Of a stretch of 64,000 nucleotides of DNA, positions 33,028 through 45,312 are shown one piece after another. Source of the DNA: Ahaetulla prasina (taxonomy: Eukaryota > Chordata > Lepidosauria > Squamata > Colubridae); the NCBI RefSeq assembly GCF_028640845.1, contig NC_080548.1, positions 4,148,314 to 4,212,313 on the forward strand, written 5' to 3'. Below the pieces are notes generated by a model. That model saw only the letters and a list, made by a program, of their open reading frames with translations, did no database searches and was not told the origin of the DNA. The position numbers were made by a program, and so were the translations under genes. Positions within the stretch are counted from its first letter, which is position 1; every line of letters begins with the position of its first letter.

Positions 33028-36000
33028 TCAGCGCTTCCTTCTAAACTGGAACTTATAAATTGCTGGCTGATTCACGGTTTCCTTCTTCAGCTTCACTCTC
33101 TCCGTTTTGTCCTAAAATCAAGAAGAAAAGTTTCCCTAAGCAACACGCTCTACCAAAAGTGTTTCCAGAGAGGCCCCAACAGCCAACTGCTGCCCCACAG
33201 AAAAAAAAGCACAGGGCCTCCCTGAGATGCTGGCCAAAGGCATCCCTGAAGGACGAACTGCCAGAAAGGAAGAGAAAGGAAGAGAAGGAAGGTTCCGTTG
33301 CCTGCAAGGGAGAGCAGAGGCCGCCTCCTGCAGCACCCAATAAGGAGCTCTGCTCACCAAGAGATCTTTTCGGGTCTGGAGCTTCTGTGCGATGACAAAC
33401 ATCTTCCGCTCACGCTCGATGCGCTGCCTCAAGAGGCTGTACTGACCCTTCCTCTGCCGGGCCAACCTCTGGAGACGGAGAAGAAAGAGGCTGTTTCCAC
33501 CCAGGTGCTCTTGAAGTGACACAGTTCAGAGCGCTCCCTGAGGCTGGTCAGGGCTGCCCTCGTACTCATGTCCCCCCTGCAAAGGCCTTCTGCAGCCAGG
33601 CTGTCAAGGGAAGCCCTCCAATCATGCAAGTCTGAAGGAAAAGAAGGTTGGGGCAGGACCGCCTAATGGAAGTGCTCTGAGGCTGCAGCCAAGGGACGCT
33701 GCTCTGGCTTTGCAGGAGAACCGGAGGGGGCAGGGGCTAGGCTCACCCCAGCAACCAGGCTGCCCATTCCTGCTGCACCCGTGCCCCAGCCCAAGCATTC
33801 CTGAGCACAACCCATCATGGCAGGTGTGAGCTAATTAGCACCATCACTCAGGACAGATCCAAACTTGTTCCCCCGTAGATGATGATGACTCAAGTCTGCC
33901 GGGAGAGAAGAAAACCCACCAGTCTGAACTAGTCTGGGGATGTCAGCAATAAGCCAGCCAGAGGGAGGGGGAGCTTATCATCATCTGCTGAATTTCCCTC
34001 CCCCTCAAGTGGTTCTAGGCAACCTTCGCATGTCCCCACACCATATCTCCCATCGGGTCCTACCCAACCCAAAGGCAACTGGTGCAACTCCATGGCAACT
34101 TCTGGAGCTAAGTTCCCTCCCCTCCAGCTCTACAGGAGACCAAGTGAACAGCAACAACCCCACATGCAGCGGAAGCAGCCACATTCAGCCCTGAAAGAGG
34201 CTTCCCTGGCAGATTAGCCTGAAATCCACAACAGGAGGGATTCACTCTTCTGTATCAGCTCAGCTGTTCACTCCAGCCGCCATGCCAACTGGCTTCTGCC
34301 AATGGAGCAATAAGAGGCCACCATTTAAAAATTAAATCTGGTAACAGTCCCGTTCGTCTGTCACAAGCTCAATGAAGTCCTTTGAAAAGGGTGAACGGCC
34401 ACTTTCCCAGCTGCCACCTAAGACACTGGAGTCAGTCACTTCCTTCTGAAGGATGTTTTATGAACAACAGAGTCTAAATAGGACTGTCAACACCGTGGAG
34501 ATTCAGAGAGGACTTTGTCCATCCTGACCTCTTCCTACATGTTGCCCCATCCAGGAGGAAGGGGCTGAAAGCACACCAGGAAGAGCACAAACCTTTTCCA
34601 ATAGAAGGAAGGCGAGTGGCCATTCAGTTTTGGCACACACAACCAAAGGGCCCTGTCCACTCCAACGACTTCAGTTATCTGCACAAATTTGCTCTTCCTC
34701 CCACCCCTGGGTGCAAACTGAGCCCAAGAGAAGACTCTAGGAAGCCAAGAAGCTTTAGCAGATCAGACCTGTAACTGTCCATCAGTGGTGATCCCCGAAA
34801 CTGCATTCTTCTTCAGGGTTTCAAGGGTTGGCCTGTTGTAGACTCTGCTGACCAGCTCCGGAGCAGTGTTCAGATGGAGAGCAACATCAAACCTTTGCAC
34901 TGAGAAAAGGACAGGTTGGTTTCTCATAATTAGTTGGATCCTCCCTCACTGACTCGCAGCTTACAAACCAACTGAGGCCAGCCTTAGGTTTACAAAGGAA
35001 ATGTGCTGCATGAAGGGGAAAAGGCCAAATAACCAGCCAGGGATGCTACTTCACTTAGAAGAACCACAATAGAAGGAGGGAAGAAGCTGGTTGCATTCTT
35101 CCTTGGGAGGAATTTAAGATGAACAAAATTAGACCAAGATAAATCACTTTTAATTCCACTTAAAGGTGGAATTTTTTTTCCACCTTTAAAATAACATATA
35201 AGCTGTGCAGTTCAATTGAAAAAAATAAATCTTTTAGGAGAAAAAAATAACAATAAAAAGATACAACAATGTGGTTGCTTAAGTGTGCATGGCCTCTTAT
35301 AAGTAGGGATTTGGCTGTGTTCAGAATTAACCAAACTTGTTCAAATTTATTGTAAATAGTACACATCTATAAATAGTGACTCTGATCAAGTCCAGATAAA
35401 GTTAGCTGTTCTTGCAGGATTTTTCTTACATTTATTCAATTGCCTCCTAGTAAAAGCCATGATCTACAAAGAGTTTACAAAGCATCAAAGGGATCTCATT
35501 ATCGTAAGGTATCAGTCAGGAGAATGGTACAAAATGATGTCCAAAGCATTGGATATACTATGGAGTGAAGACAGTCATCAACAAGTGGAGAAAATGTAGC
35601 ATAACAGTGACATTACTAAGAACTGGATCTCCCTCAAACATTGATTTTTTTTTAAATTAAGAAAATTGATCCAACATACAGCAACATTAAAGGAGATTTA
35701 TTTACTACATGTGGCAACAATCCCCTGTATGTTTCATACATCTGTGATGTGGAGTTGGGTGGCAAGACAGTTTTTTCTAACAAAGAAAAACATCCAAGCC
35801 CAGCTAGATTTTGCAAAAAAAAACTACATCAAGCCTGAGAAAAGCATGTGGGAAAATGTGTTGTTATGTTCTGATGAGACCAAGTTGAACTTTTTGGCCA
35901 TAATTCCAAAATATATACTTGGTGCAAAAACAACACTGTGAATCATCAAAAGTATACTATAGCCATAGTGAAGCATGGTTGGTGGCACCATTATACTTTG

Positions 36001-36712
36001 GGGCTGCTTTAGTCCCGTAGCTGGAAATGGGGCTTTAGTCAAGCACAAGTAAAGAACGTAAATATTTTTTTTTCAATCGAATTGTACAGCTTATATATTA
36101 TGTTAAAGGCAGAAAAAAAATCTGAAGTGAACGATCTTGGTCTAATTTTTTTACATCTCAAAAAGCTGCCGCTTTACAGGGATATGTTGACTCTTTATAT
36201 ATATCCATGTATTTGCCCTTTTGTCTCAGTCAAAGCTCAGAACTAGCAAGTTTTTCAATTTGGCTGAATTACAACTCATCCAGAATATATTGGTGAAATT
36301 TCCAAGATCTAAAATTTTTGTCTCATAGCAAAACCACACACTTTTTCCCTTTCGTGTACATCTCTAGTTTTCACCTCAGCTAGTCTTTATAATAATTAGT
36401 ATTGGATTTGGAGTTGTTTTTTTCCTTCCCACCATCTTTTCATTTTTCTTTGTTATATCTTTTTAGATTGCAAGCTCAAGAACAGGAACCATCATATTGA
36501 TATTTCTAAGTCACTCTGTGCGAGTCGGAGATAGAAATAAAAAAAAAAATGTTAACAAATTATGGTTTGTTGCAATTCAGTCGGCTGTTGCTGACAGTTT
36601 CACTTCTGCTAAATGGGAAACATTTCACAGAAAAGGGTTGTTTTATTTTAAGCAGCACCAACAAAGCAACCCTCCTCCCTTTCATTCAATGTTCTACCAG
36701 AAAGTCAAAGTC

Positions 36713-36751
<39 letters not shown>

Positions 36752-38266
36752 TTGTTCACATTTATATACCGCCCTATCTCCCTAGGGACTCAGGGCGGTT
36801 CACAGGCACTTAAAAATACACATAAATACAAACTAAAATAACAAGTAAAAAACTTATTCCATAGCCGAATTGTTAAAACCATATAAATAATAAAACCCAT
36901 TTAAAACCATAAAATTTAAAATCTAATTAGGCAGGCTTCTCTGCCACCTTGATTTTCCATACTCAGTCAGTGGCTGTCCCACCACCTGTTTACCTTCCTT
37001 CTTGGTGTCAAAGAAGAACAGGTGCTTATTTGGCTGTTTCCCCTCTGCTTCCAGTAGGTGGAGCTCCGACTTCAGCTGCTCGATTTTCTGCTCCATTAAA
37101 AAGATACAGGCACAGAATCAAAAAGATGCAGGCGCAGAATTGAGAACTGAAGTCCTGGTTGGCTGCCCCCCTCCCCCCCCCAGCACAATTCTGAGGTCAG
37201 GCAACGGTTCCCTCCCCCACCCCCCCAAAAGGGCACCCAACTTCCATCTCCCACATTGCTAGGTCAGGGTTTTGGAGGCCTGCTAGATCCACTGGGGTCC
37301 AAGCAAGCCCAACCTCTGGAGAGGAGCCTCCTTGTGGGTTTCCTCCCACAAGCAGAGAGCAGCACGGCCTGAAGACCTTACCAGCACCCGGGGAAGGGGG
37401 AGACAAGGGCTCCCCCTCCCTAATGACAGAGGCTAAGGAGACATTTGGGTGTCAGGTGGGAGGCACAGCAGCCTCAGTGTGCCCAGGGGGCCAGGACTAG
37501 GAAGGGGACCCAAAGGTGCTTTTTAAAGAGGCACCTGGGCTTTCTGGACCAGAAATTCCAGCTGGGAAAAACCACCTTTGGGGCAACCGTGACCTGGGAT
37601 GACCGGGAATCTTCTGACCTTGACCTCGGCTGCTCGCTTCATCTCCACGTACTTCAGGTCCTGGGTCTTCAACAGCTTCTGCTGCTCAGGGGTGGATTCT
37701 GCCTCCTGGCGCCTGATCACGTGCACCCCGTCCTGCGGGCAAGGCGAGAAGCGTCGGGCCCCCAGGGGAAGGAGGGCCGCCCCCGCAAGGCAGGCAGGCA
37801 ACGGCCACGGGAGGCCCGCGGGGAACCGGGGGAAGGGAAGGCAGGCGGGGCCGCCCAGCCAGACGCGCCGGCCTCACCTGCAGCGGCGCCCGGGTCATCC
37901 GGAAGTAGAACTCGTCCGGGTTCTTCTCCTGCGCCCGGCGGCGCAGCGCCCGCAACGCATCTCGCTTCTTGTGGAAGTCGCTGCGGGGAAAGGCGGCCGG
38001 TCAGGAGCCCCAAAGGAGACGCCGCCCCGGGCGAGCCCCCCCCCCCCCGCCCCCGAGAGACCCTTCCTTCCACTCACGGGGCGCGCAGCCGGTAGTCCGC
38101 CTTCTTCTCCAGCAGCCCCAGGGCCTTCCGCGAGGCGAGCTGAAGAGAAACAGGGAGTCAGCGGGGGGGGGAAGAGGGCCCCGCCCCCGCGCCAGCTCGA
38201 GCCCACTTGGCCCCGCGCGAGGTGCTGCCGCTGCCGCGACTTGGCCGCCTTCGTGAACGCCGCCAT
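33028..38266 (-). CDS. UTP11: UTP11 small-subunit processome component
   Basis: Eight coding exons on the reverse strand: 38266-38207, 38139-38078, 37980-37878, 37732-37619, 37087-36994, 34899-34769, 33468-33358, 33111-33028. All use GT-AG introns and phases agree, giving 252 residues plus stop (human is 253). The product belongs to the nucleolar U3 snoRNP/SSU processome that matures 18S rRNA. Recognisable stretches are MAAFTKAAKSRQRQH at the start, LGLLEKK, EKNPDEFYFRMTR, DGVHVI, KIEQLKSELHLLE, HLFFFDTKKE, RQRIERERKMFVIAQKLQTR and an end in AIYKFQFRRKR. The start is fixed by MAA and an adjacent ETS-type CGGAAGTG. Residues around the exon 1/2 join differ from the usual eukaryotic pattern (HLARGQLASRK here, HRERSQPGFRK in human). 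Introns 1-4 are short; intron 5 carries a Tc1 remnant and another repeat. Exon models are from splice signals and homology, without transcript evidence. Confidence 0.96.
33469..34768 (-). other. UTP11: UTP11 intron 6
   Basis: About 1.3 kb of unique-looking sequence between coding exons 6 and 7. No repeat or RNA gene recognised. Confidence 0.6.
35125..36152 (+). mobile_element. Tc1-type DNA transposon remnant in UTP11 intron 5
   Basis: Ends carry inverse copies of an AATTAGACCAAGAT core (35127-35140; inverse at about 36134-36147), and TCACTT follows on each side. The interior encodes decayed Tc1 transposase: ENVLLCSDETKLNF (catalytic-region SDET, about 35850) and, after stops, GGTIILWGCFSPVAGNGALV (about 35980). 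The N-terminal region near 35500-35640 also matches Tc1 style. Stops and deletions remove function. Inserted antisense to UTP11. A 12-bp-arm hairpin (35160-35189) lies near the left end. Confidence 0.85.
36717..36945 (-). mobile_element. LINE/SINE 3' end with (AAAT)n tail, in UTP11 intron 5
   Basis: A TTTA array (36717-36753) is followed by ATATACCGCCCTATCTCC and ACTCAGGGCGGTTCACAGG, a sequence style common at 3' ends of squamate dispersed repeats read in reverse. Family not assigned. Confidence 0.65.
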
Positions 38267-38559
38267 GACTCCCACTTCCGGGAAAGTGGCCCACCCCTTC
38301 CGCTCGGCGCAGACCCGGCAGGCGAGGCCTGGGTCGGTCCCTCCGCCCTCGGCCGGGGCTCCCTCGCGCGCCCCCAACCTGTTCGGCGGGGGAACGCCTC
38401 TGGCGCCGAAGCCCGCCCCCCACGCGCGGCGGCAGCGGCGGCCCCGCCCCCCGCGCTCCCCGGCCCCGCCTTCCGGGGGGGCAAGGCGGGCGGCTCGCGT
38501 GGCTGCTCGGACTCGGCGGCTGCCTCCCACGGGCCCCGGGGCGCGCCGGACCGCTGCCG
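38267..38559. promoter_or_regulatory. probable bidirectional promoter UTP11 (-) / FHL3 (+)
   Basis: No TATA box. An ETS/GABP-type site (ACTTCCGG, 38274-38281) lies immediately before the UTP11 start. A consensus splice donor, GCCG|GTAAGA, occurs at 38559/38560 on the plus strand and is a good candidate for the end of a non-coding FHL3 first exon. The head-to-head arrangement of the two genes is the same in human. Confidence 0.6.
38460..38559 (+). other. FHL3: candidate non-coding exon 1 of FHL3
   Basis: The right boundary is the strong GTAAGA donor after 38559. The left boundary is not determined by sequence and is approximate. The first coding exon of FHL3 has an acceptor 27 nt before its ATG, so an upstream non-coding exon is required. 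Confidence 0.4.
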
Positions 38560-41224
38560 GTAAGAGCGGGCGAGGGGCTGTTCCCGGCGGGCTGCCGAAG
38601 CGGGGCGATCGGGGTCCCTTTGTCCCTTTGTTTCGGGCTTCCCCTCCTGGACGGGCGCGGGGCGGAACGGCCGGCGGGGAGCGCGGGAGGGTCGGTCGGT
38701 GGGGGCGGAAAGTGCCCGGCGGGAGTGTGCCTGGGGGCGCCCTGGGGCTTCTCCACGGAGCCGAGCTCTCTGGGCGGGGCGGGGCGGGGCTGGGAGCGGA
38801 GCCTGGCCGCTGCTCTGCCCGAGGTCTCCGGGGGGGCGAGGCTCGTGGGGGGGGTGGGGGGCCGGCAACGGGGCGCCCAGTTTATTCCCCGGAGATTCCC
38901 GTTGCTGCTCTGCAGGGTGACGGGGCGGATTCTCTTCCCTTCTCCCTCCAGAGCAGGGGAAACACCCCCCTCCCTCCCCCCTTGTCCCACCGGCCCCGCA
39001 AGGATTCGAGCCTTCCTGGAAGCAGTTGGGACGGCAGGGCTGCTTCCCGGCTCTCCCTCCGGAGCTGTGGCAGAGGCGTCCCGTGGCTCTGGGCTGGGGG
39101 ATCTGCTGCGTGGTTCCCGCCGCTGCCAGCAATCCTCCCCAGATCTCTCCCCAGATCTCCTCCACCTAAGCCTCTCCACTCTCTCCCCCATCTCCCCCCG
39201 TCTAGTTTGGCTTCCTTCTTCTTCATTCCGTTGGAAAACTGCAGCTGAGGCTGGCATAAGCGAGTGCCCAGTCAGGCTGCCCCTCTCTGTCAAAGGGTCT
39301 CTGCTGCTGTCTTGGTCACAGGGCACTGATAGCATCGAGGGGGAGACTTCCTTATCCAAGAGAAGTGGGGACTAAAAAGTTGAGCCCTCAAAGAATGGGG
39401 CCCATCTTGCCCTGGAGATGCTTGGCATCTTACCAGGTGAGGCATTGTTGTGCTGCGAGTCCCAGCCGTGGGAGCTGCTGTGTTGCATCCGCAGAAAACA
39501 GCAGTTCTGTGAAGAGATAATGGAGGGGAGGGAGTTATTTTCATTTGTGAAAATCAAACACTCAGGCTAAGAGAGAAAAGCAAGGTGGAATTATACTACT
39601 TGACCCCAAAGCATTTGCATGGGGTTGTCGTGTTGTGAGGTGTGGGTGTGTTAAGATCCTGACCAGGGTCCCTCTCCAGGATTTGGTTTTGGCCGTGGCT
39701 TTTCAATGGGAGGCAGGAAGGCTTCCAGCTCCAGGAGGATTTTAGTTGAAGACTTCAGTTCCAGGAACTAGCTGTTGCTCCAAGGGTGGAGATGTTCTTA
39801 CTGGGGTGCTGTGCCATTAAACTGGCTGGGTCAGCATAAGCTCAGATGATGCTTTCACGGGCTTTCTACATGGAGTGGCATTTGCAGGATTGACATAGAA
39901 TATAATCTGGTGACCAGAATCAGTCTTCAAAGGGATCTCAGTAGATTTGATACTGCCCTCTCCGATAATATACAGTCCAGTTGTGAGAAATGTGGCATTC
40001 TGCACTTAAATAGGGAAAACCGGATGCACAGTAAGGGACACTTGGCTCACCAATTGTGTGTGTGCAAAGGCCTGCGTGTCCTAGGAGACCCACAGATTAA
40101 GCCAGCTGTGCATCCATTGTAAGCTTGGGATACATTAACAGAGGGTTGAAGGAGTAGCTCTACTCTAGGTTGAACTGGTCAGGCAGCACCAGGAAGAGTT
40201 CTGGCCACTGCAATACCAGATAGGGGATTTCTATATATTGAATAATTTGTGACGACTGAACAATGCTTTGTTCTCACAACACACTGGATTCCAGTGTCTC
40301 TGGCAGCTGGGGGTGCCTGGAGGAGATTCCATGTGTGGTAAGGGCAAACCAGCTTAGCTGCTGGCAGAACTGTGGCTCTCTCAGATACATCTGCTGTTTT
40401 CTGTATAGTCTGACCTGTTTCCCTGGGGAAGGCTCAAGTCCTCTCACAGGCCAGAACCTAATTGCCTAATTGAAAACTGTTTGATCTACCCATATGCACA
40501 TTAGCAAAATGAGTAATTTGCCTCCTGCCCGCTTGTTCAGCTCTTTATTTATTTCAGAGTACCCAGTTCTACAACAACCCCATGCAATGTGCCCTAAATG
40601 ATGTACCCTGATGCCTGGGGAAAGATTGGGGATTTCAGAGTTCTTTCCAGGGCAGCCAGAGTGGGAGCCAATCATATTTGGGGTGGAAAAAGCCAAACAA
40701 TCAGCTCTAGTGGCCCATTGCCTTGTACTTTTGCTACTGCAAAATAGGCGCTGCCAGGGCTGCTGAACTGCCTGGCCAAAAAAAAAGGGTGGCTAACTAA
40801 AGCTGGCTGGGAATTGGAGTGCAGCCTCTCTTAAATCGGATCTCTGCTATTCCTGGAGCAGCAGCTCTTTCTATGGGGAGGCTGCATTCCGTAGGGGATT
40901 CATCCCCAGGAACGGTGCCAAGGAGCTGCCAGCCTGGAGACGGGCTTGGCTGCGAGGCACTGCTAAGACTGACAGCCTCTTGTTGCTGGCTCAAGCCCAC
41001 AGCATCTTCATGGCCTCTTTAGCACCTTGAATGTCTCCCCCCAGCTTCCCATTCTCTGGCCAAGATGCTGAAAGCTTTTTGAACTTTAAGTCATGGCAGC
41101 TCAGAGCCTGGCCAGGTCTTTCCAAGCCTGAAGCGTGGGACTGCAGTGCGGGTACAAGTATTCCTTCATGACATTCTCTGGCCTGGTCGGTGCTTAGGAT
41201 GAAGACTGGTCCCCTTTTCTCTTG

Positions 41225-41242
41225 CTGCTGCTGCTGCTGCTG
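41225..41242 (+). repeat. (CTG)n trinucleotide run
   Basis: About six CTG units in the inferred FHL3 intron 1. Confidence 0.95.
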
Positions 41243-44200
41243 CAAAGATTTTCCTTGCTGAGAGTTGGCTTCAGAAAAATGTCCTTGCTCTGCTTCTGTT
41301 ATCCATTCCACCCAAAGGGCCATGTCCTTCCAGCTGGGGACAGAAGAAGTAAGGACAAATATTTTCCTAGATTCCCCTGGGGGGATGAGGTTGCAAAATC
41401 TCCCACAGTGTTTGGGTCAGTGACTCCGGAGGTGTGAATCATGGTCTCCCTTCTGCTTTTACATGGACCTCGTGCTGAGGGACCTGAAAGTGGCTCTTGA
41501 GGTCCAGGCTGGATTGCAAGGCCATGCAAATGGGTGCGCTGCTCTTTCCCCTCCCTCTCTGTTTCCTTTGGTGCAAAGCCCATCTGAACTCTCACATATC
41601 TTGAGTTACATCATAAAGCAATAGGAAACTGTGGTGTGATTCCAGGAGATGGTCTGGGAGCAACCCATCAATCCTTTCTCCAGACACTCCTCTCACTCCC
41701 GAGGCACATTGGTCTTTCAAAACCTGGATTTGCAACAGCAGTAGCCATCGACTTCTTGTTTAAAACGTTCTCTTGCATTTATCCTACACTTTTTTGCCAG
41801 CCAGGTATAATTCAAGATCCATGCAGTCTTCCATGAATCACCCAGTGAAGCAGAGAGTTTACATCAAATGAATAGCGACCGAAAGGGCAGGCTTGGCAGA
41901 GATACAGAAAAGTTCTCTGAGTTTGGAGCTTCTCCCATCCAGATGGTGGCCCTGACGTTGCAACATGGGTGGCAGAGACAAGGGGCCTCTCCAGAGCTCC
42001 TTCTTTTGAGCCTTCTGGGGTTGAGATCCCTGTTGAGCTGCTGAAGAAGCCACTGTATCCACCAACTCACCCCCAGCCCTGGGCAGGTTGACTCAGTGGT
42101 CTGGAATGTTCTCTTTCCAGATCTTTCCACCCCGTCACCCCCAGCGCCAGTGCGCCTTCCCAGAGAAACCACCTCTTTTGTTGTCAGATGAAGCCATTCC
42201 CTCCGAGATCTGGAGAGATTCCCATGCAGAAGCCGAGCTCTTGCTCAGAGAGACTTGGCCCAAGGCTGCGTGGCTTTGCTTTCGCAATGTGGCTTCCTTT
42301 TTCTCCCTTCCTCCCAGCTGTTGGTTCATTTCACAATCTCACGGAGGCCAGTGGGAGTCTTAAGCAGTCTTAAGGCAGCTCCCTGCATCTTCTGCCAGGC
42401 TCTGGTTCCCAGGTGGGATAAGGGGCTCTGGGCTTGCTTTGTGCTGTATCTGCTGCCCTCCTGGGCGCCAGGCTCCGCCGGGCCTTGGGCAGCCTCCTGG
42501 CCTTGATCCTCACCAGGGGTGTGTGAATAGCTCAGGCAAAGGGAGAGCATCTTGGCGGTCTTGGCTGTGCCAGGGATCCACGTCAGCTGTCCCACGAGAG
42601 CGTTGGGAATGTGCTCTTTCTCCTTTTCCTTTTGCAGCACTGGATTTCCCAAAGGTCCCTGGCTGGGCAACATGAAAAGGGGAAGAAAAAAAAACCAGAT
42701 TTAAGTCATGCTGGCTTTGTATGCCAAGAGAGAGGCCTCAAACTTCCTGTGCATGGCTAAGTGGGAAGAAAGTGTGGGTTGCAGGGTGCAGAGCGCAACT
42801 GCTTTCTTTTGGGCAGCCCAGAGCCTCAGAGGCAGAGCACTTAACCAAAGGCTTTGCCGTCTTCGGCCGGGTCGTTGCTGCAGGTTTCGGCAGAATGCAT
42901 GGGTGCCGCAAGGGAGTCTCTCTACGGGGATCCCCTTGTCAGGGAGTCAAGGCATCCGGGAGCCCTGAGTTTAACCAACTGAACATGAATCTTTAGGGAG
43001 CAGCCCTCCAGCTGCAGTGGAGCCACTTTTCAAGACACCCCATTTCTCTGTGTCTGGGGGATTTGTTACAAATGCTCCCCCTCCCCTCCCAGGGTGCTGT
43101 CTTTTGCCAAGAGCAGCTGCTGGCTTGAATCCTCTGCTCTCTGTCCTGCTTTCACTAATGCCTGGCATCTCTCAGACTAAAAATACTGGTTCAGATTAGA
43201 AGATCTTCAGTCCTTCTGTGGTGTCCCATCATATGGGTGCCTGGAGGGTCCGAAGCAGCTGGCCAAGACCTTGGCGTCCTCCCATGCTGGAGCTGCCCTT
43301 TCCCACCTGCTCCCTCTGTCATCAACACATGCCTCTCTATTCTTTCCCAGGCTGTGCAGCAACCAAAATAGGCTTGGGGATTGTCACAGACAGCTCTCTT
43401 ACTCTATTGCCTTTGTGTGCCAACCATGTATTGATTCCGCCCCTTTATGCTACACTTGGAAAGGAATTAGGGTGATCATGGGTGGTGTAACTATGGGGGG
43501 AGGGGGAGGAGATCTCCAACTTACAAAAAGAAATGACTGGGAGAAGTTGTCTGGGACCATGGAGGATCTGCTCTTCCTTCTCCATACAAAGCGGAGCCTC
43601 CCCCTCCACTTCTAGCCCCCATTTGGCTCACCCTTCTCTTCTCTCACTCAGCTACTGAAGAAGAAACCAGGAGCCAGGATAGAATTCAAAAGCAGATTTA
43701 TTCTATGCAATCTATTCACCAGGATCGAATATACTAATAGTCAATGCAAATTGGTGCCAGATAAGAGTCTCTGGACTTCGAGGTCTTCAAGGACTTCGAA
43801 GTCTCCTTCAGGGGCATAAGGACTTCAGACTGATGACCTTTTGACATTTGACCCCATCCTCAGGCTCAGCCTGGTCATCTCCTACAGAACCACCTTTCAA
43901 AAAGAGCCCTAAATGGGACTCTTCCTTAAAGCCACCTCTGTTCATGCTTTAATGCCTGCTCTTCGCCTCTTTTCTTGGCAACTCCGTATTAAAGTTTGGT
44001 GGAAAATGTAGGTGCTGTGCATCTGTTGGGAGCTGCCAAAATGCCTCTTTCTCTTCACTTTCAGAGAGAGATCTAATATTGTTGTACCTGTGTGTATTTT
44101 AAACGGCAATTGGATGAAAGACTACAAGAATTCACGTCAGACACCAATATACCCACACCCTTGTTTAGAATGATAGGCATTTAATTGTTCAGTAGTTTTG

Positions 44201-45277
44201 AGCATTGCAACTGACCTCATGTTGTGTGTCGGTCAAAAAAATGTCCTGCACCATTGTACTGACCAAGAAGCAGGTTTGCATTTCCGCTTTAGACAGCGCA
44301 TTCTTTTGCTTTATGACATTTGCTTGAACCCCCTGACCCAACTTTGCAAAGACGATGAAAACCGCTCAAATGCCCGGCTCCTTTTTGAACCACAGTTTTG
44401 CAACAACTGCAGAGGGTATTGCTGCTCCATGGAGAGTGCAAAAGTTACCAACGGCTCTGGGGCTCAAATTGCCTCGTCTCTTTCAGCCTCTTGTTTGGAA
44501 AGCTCTGAAGCTGACTTGCCAGGACTAATTTGGATATGACTCCTGTTGAATCCCAAGCACGGCAGAGCTTTCCAATCAGAGAGAAGCCGTTTCTGATAGC
44601 TGAAGAGGAGAAAGAAGGGAAAAGGTCAGCCGGGGTGAGATAAAGTCAGGCGATGTACCCAGTGTTTTCTCCTGAGCAGCAGGTTTATACTAAACATGGC
44701 TGATACTTGACAATAGGTTAAACAAACGCTGACATTTGGTTTGTAAAGGCCTTTAAAAAAACGGAGGCCGTATGCGGGCATACCCAAATGCAACCATTCT
44801 CTTCTCTGGAAAGTCTCGTGCTGACCAAATGAAAGCAGGGCGGATGGATGAGGTTGCCGCTCTCTGCATTCTCCGCATGTTTGTTTAGAGGTTGATGAAC
44901 GCAACCTCTAACGTTTGAGATAGATTGTCGTGGGGGGATGACTTCCTGCCCTGGATTGGGTCCTCTGCTTCAGAATGGCCCTTCTCTTCTGCCTTTGCCT
45001 TTGCCTGTGGCTGTCACCTGCATGTCCAGGTGAAGGAAGGAGGGGCAGAGCAAAGATGGAAAATCCCACTCGCACCTCTTCCTGGCATTTAAAATATAAG
45101 TGAATTTAGCTTTTGCCTTTTGTGGCAAAGGTGCCTTATTCTGCATTTTCAGATGGTGCTCAGGGATTTTGATACCCTGCCTGATGTATGCCATCAAGTC
45201 AATGTGCTTAGTGACGTAGAGGGGATAGGAAGGATCTGGCCTCAGGTCTTCCAGTGGTGCACCATCACTCCTGTCAC

Positions 45278-45312
45278 GGAGAGCAAGATTGTGGAAAACA
45301 ATCTTGCTCTCC
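45278..45312. repeat. perfect 15-bp inverted repeat
   Basis: GGAGAGCAAGATTGT and its exact inverse flank a 5-nt loop (GGAAA). No known element around it. Confidence 0.95.

Larger units (their letters stand above)
37690..39120. other. CpG island over UTP11 5' exons and FHL3 first exon
   Basis: CpG-dense block covering UTP11 exons 1-4 and about 0.9 kb beyond its start codon. It generates very long spurious open frames on both strands. Confidence 0.85.

Noticed and set aside
37599..39248. 549-codon open frame on the plus strand, and a 452-codon frame on the minus strand at 38001-39359
   Set aside because: Both overlap the UTP11 first exons and the CpG island. Their Pro/Arg/Gly/Ala-rich translations have no domain and are expected from GC-rich DNA with few stops.
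39900..40240. Additional CR1 copy
   Set aside because: Only weak resemblance to CR1 coding and 3' sequence; not strong enough to annotate separately.
45278..45312. microRNA precursor
   Set aside because: A 15-bp stem with a 5-nt loop is too short for a pre-miRNA hairpin.
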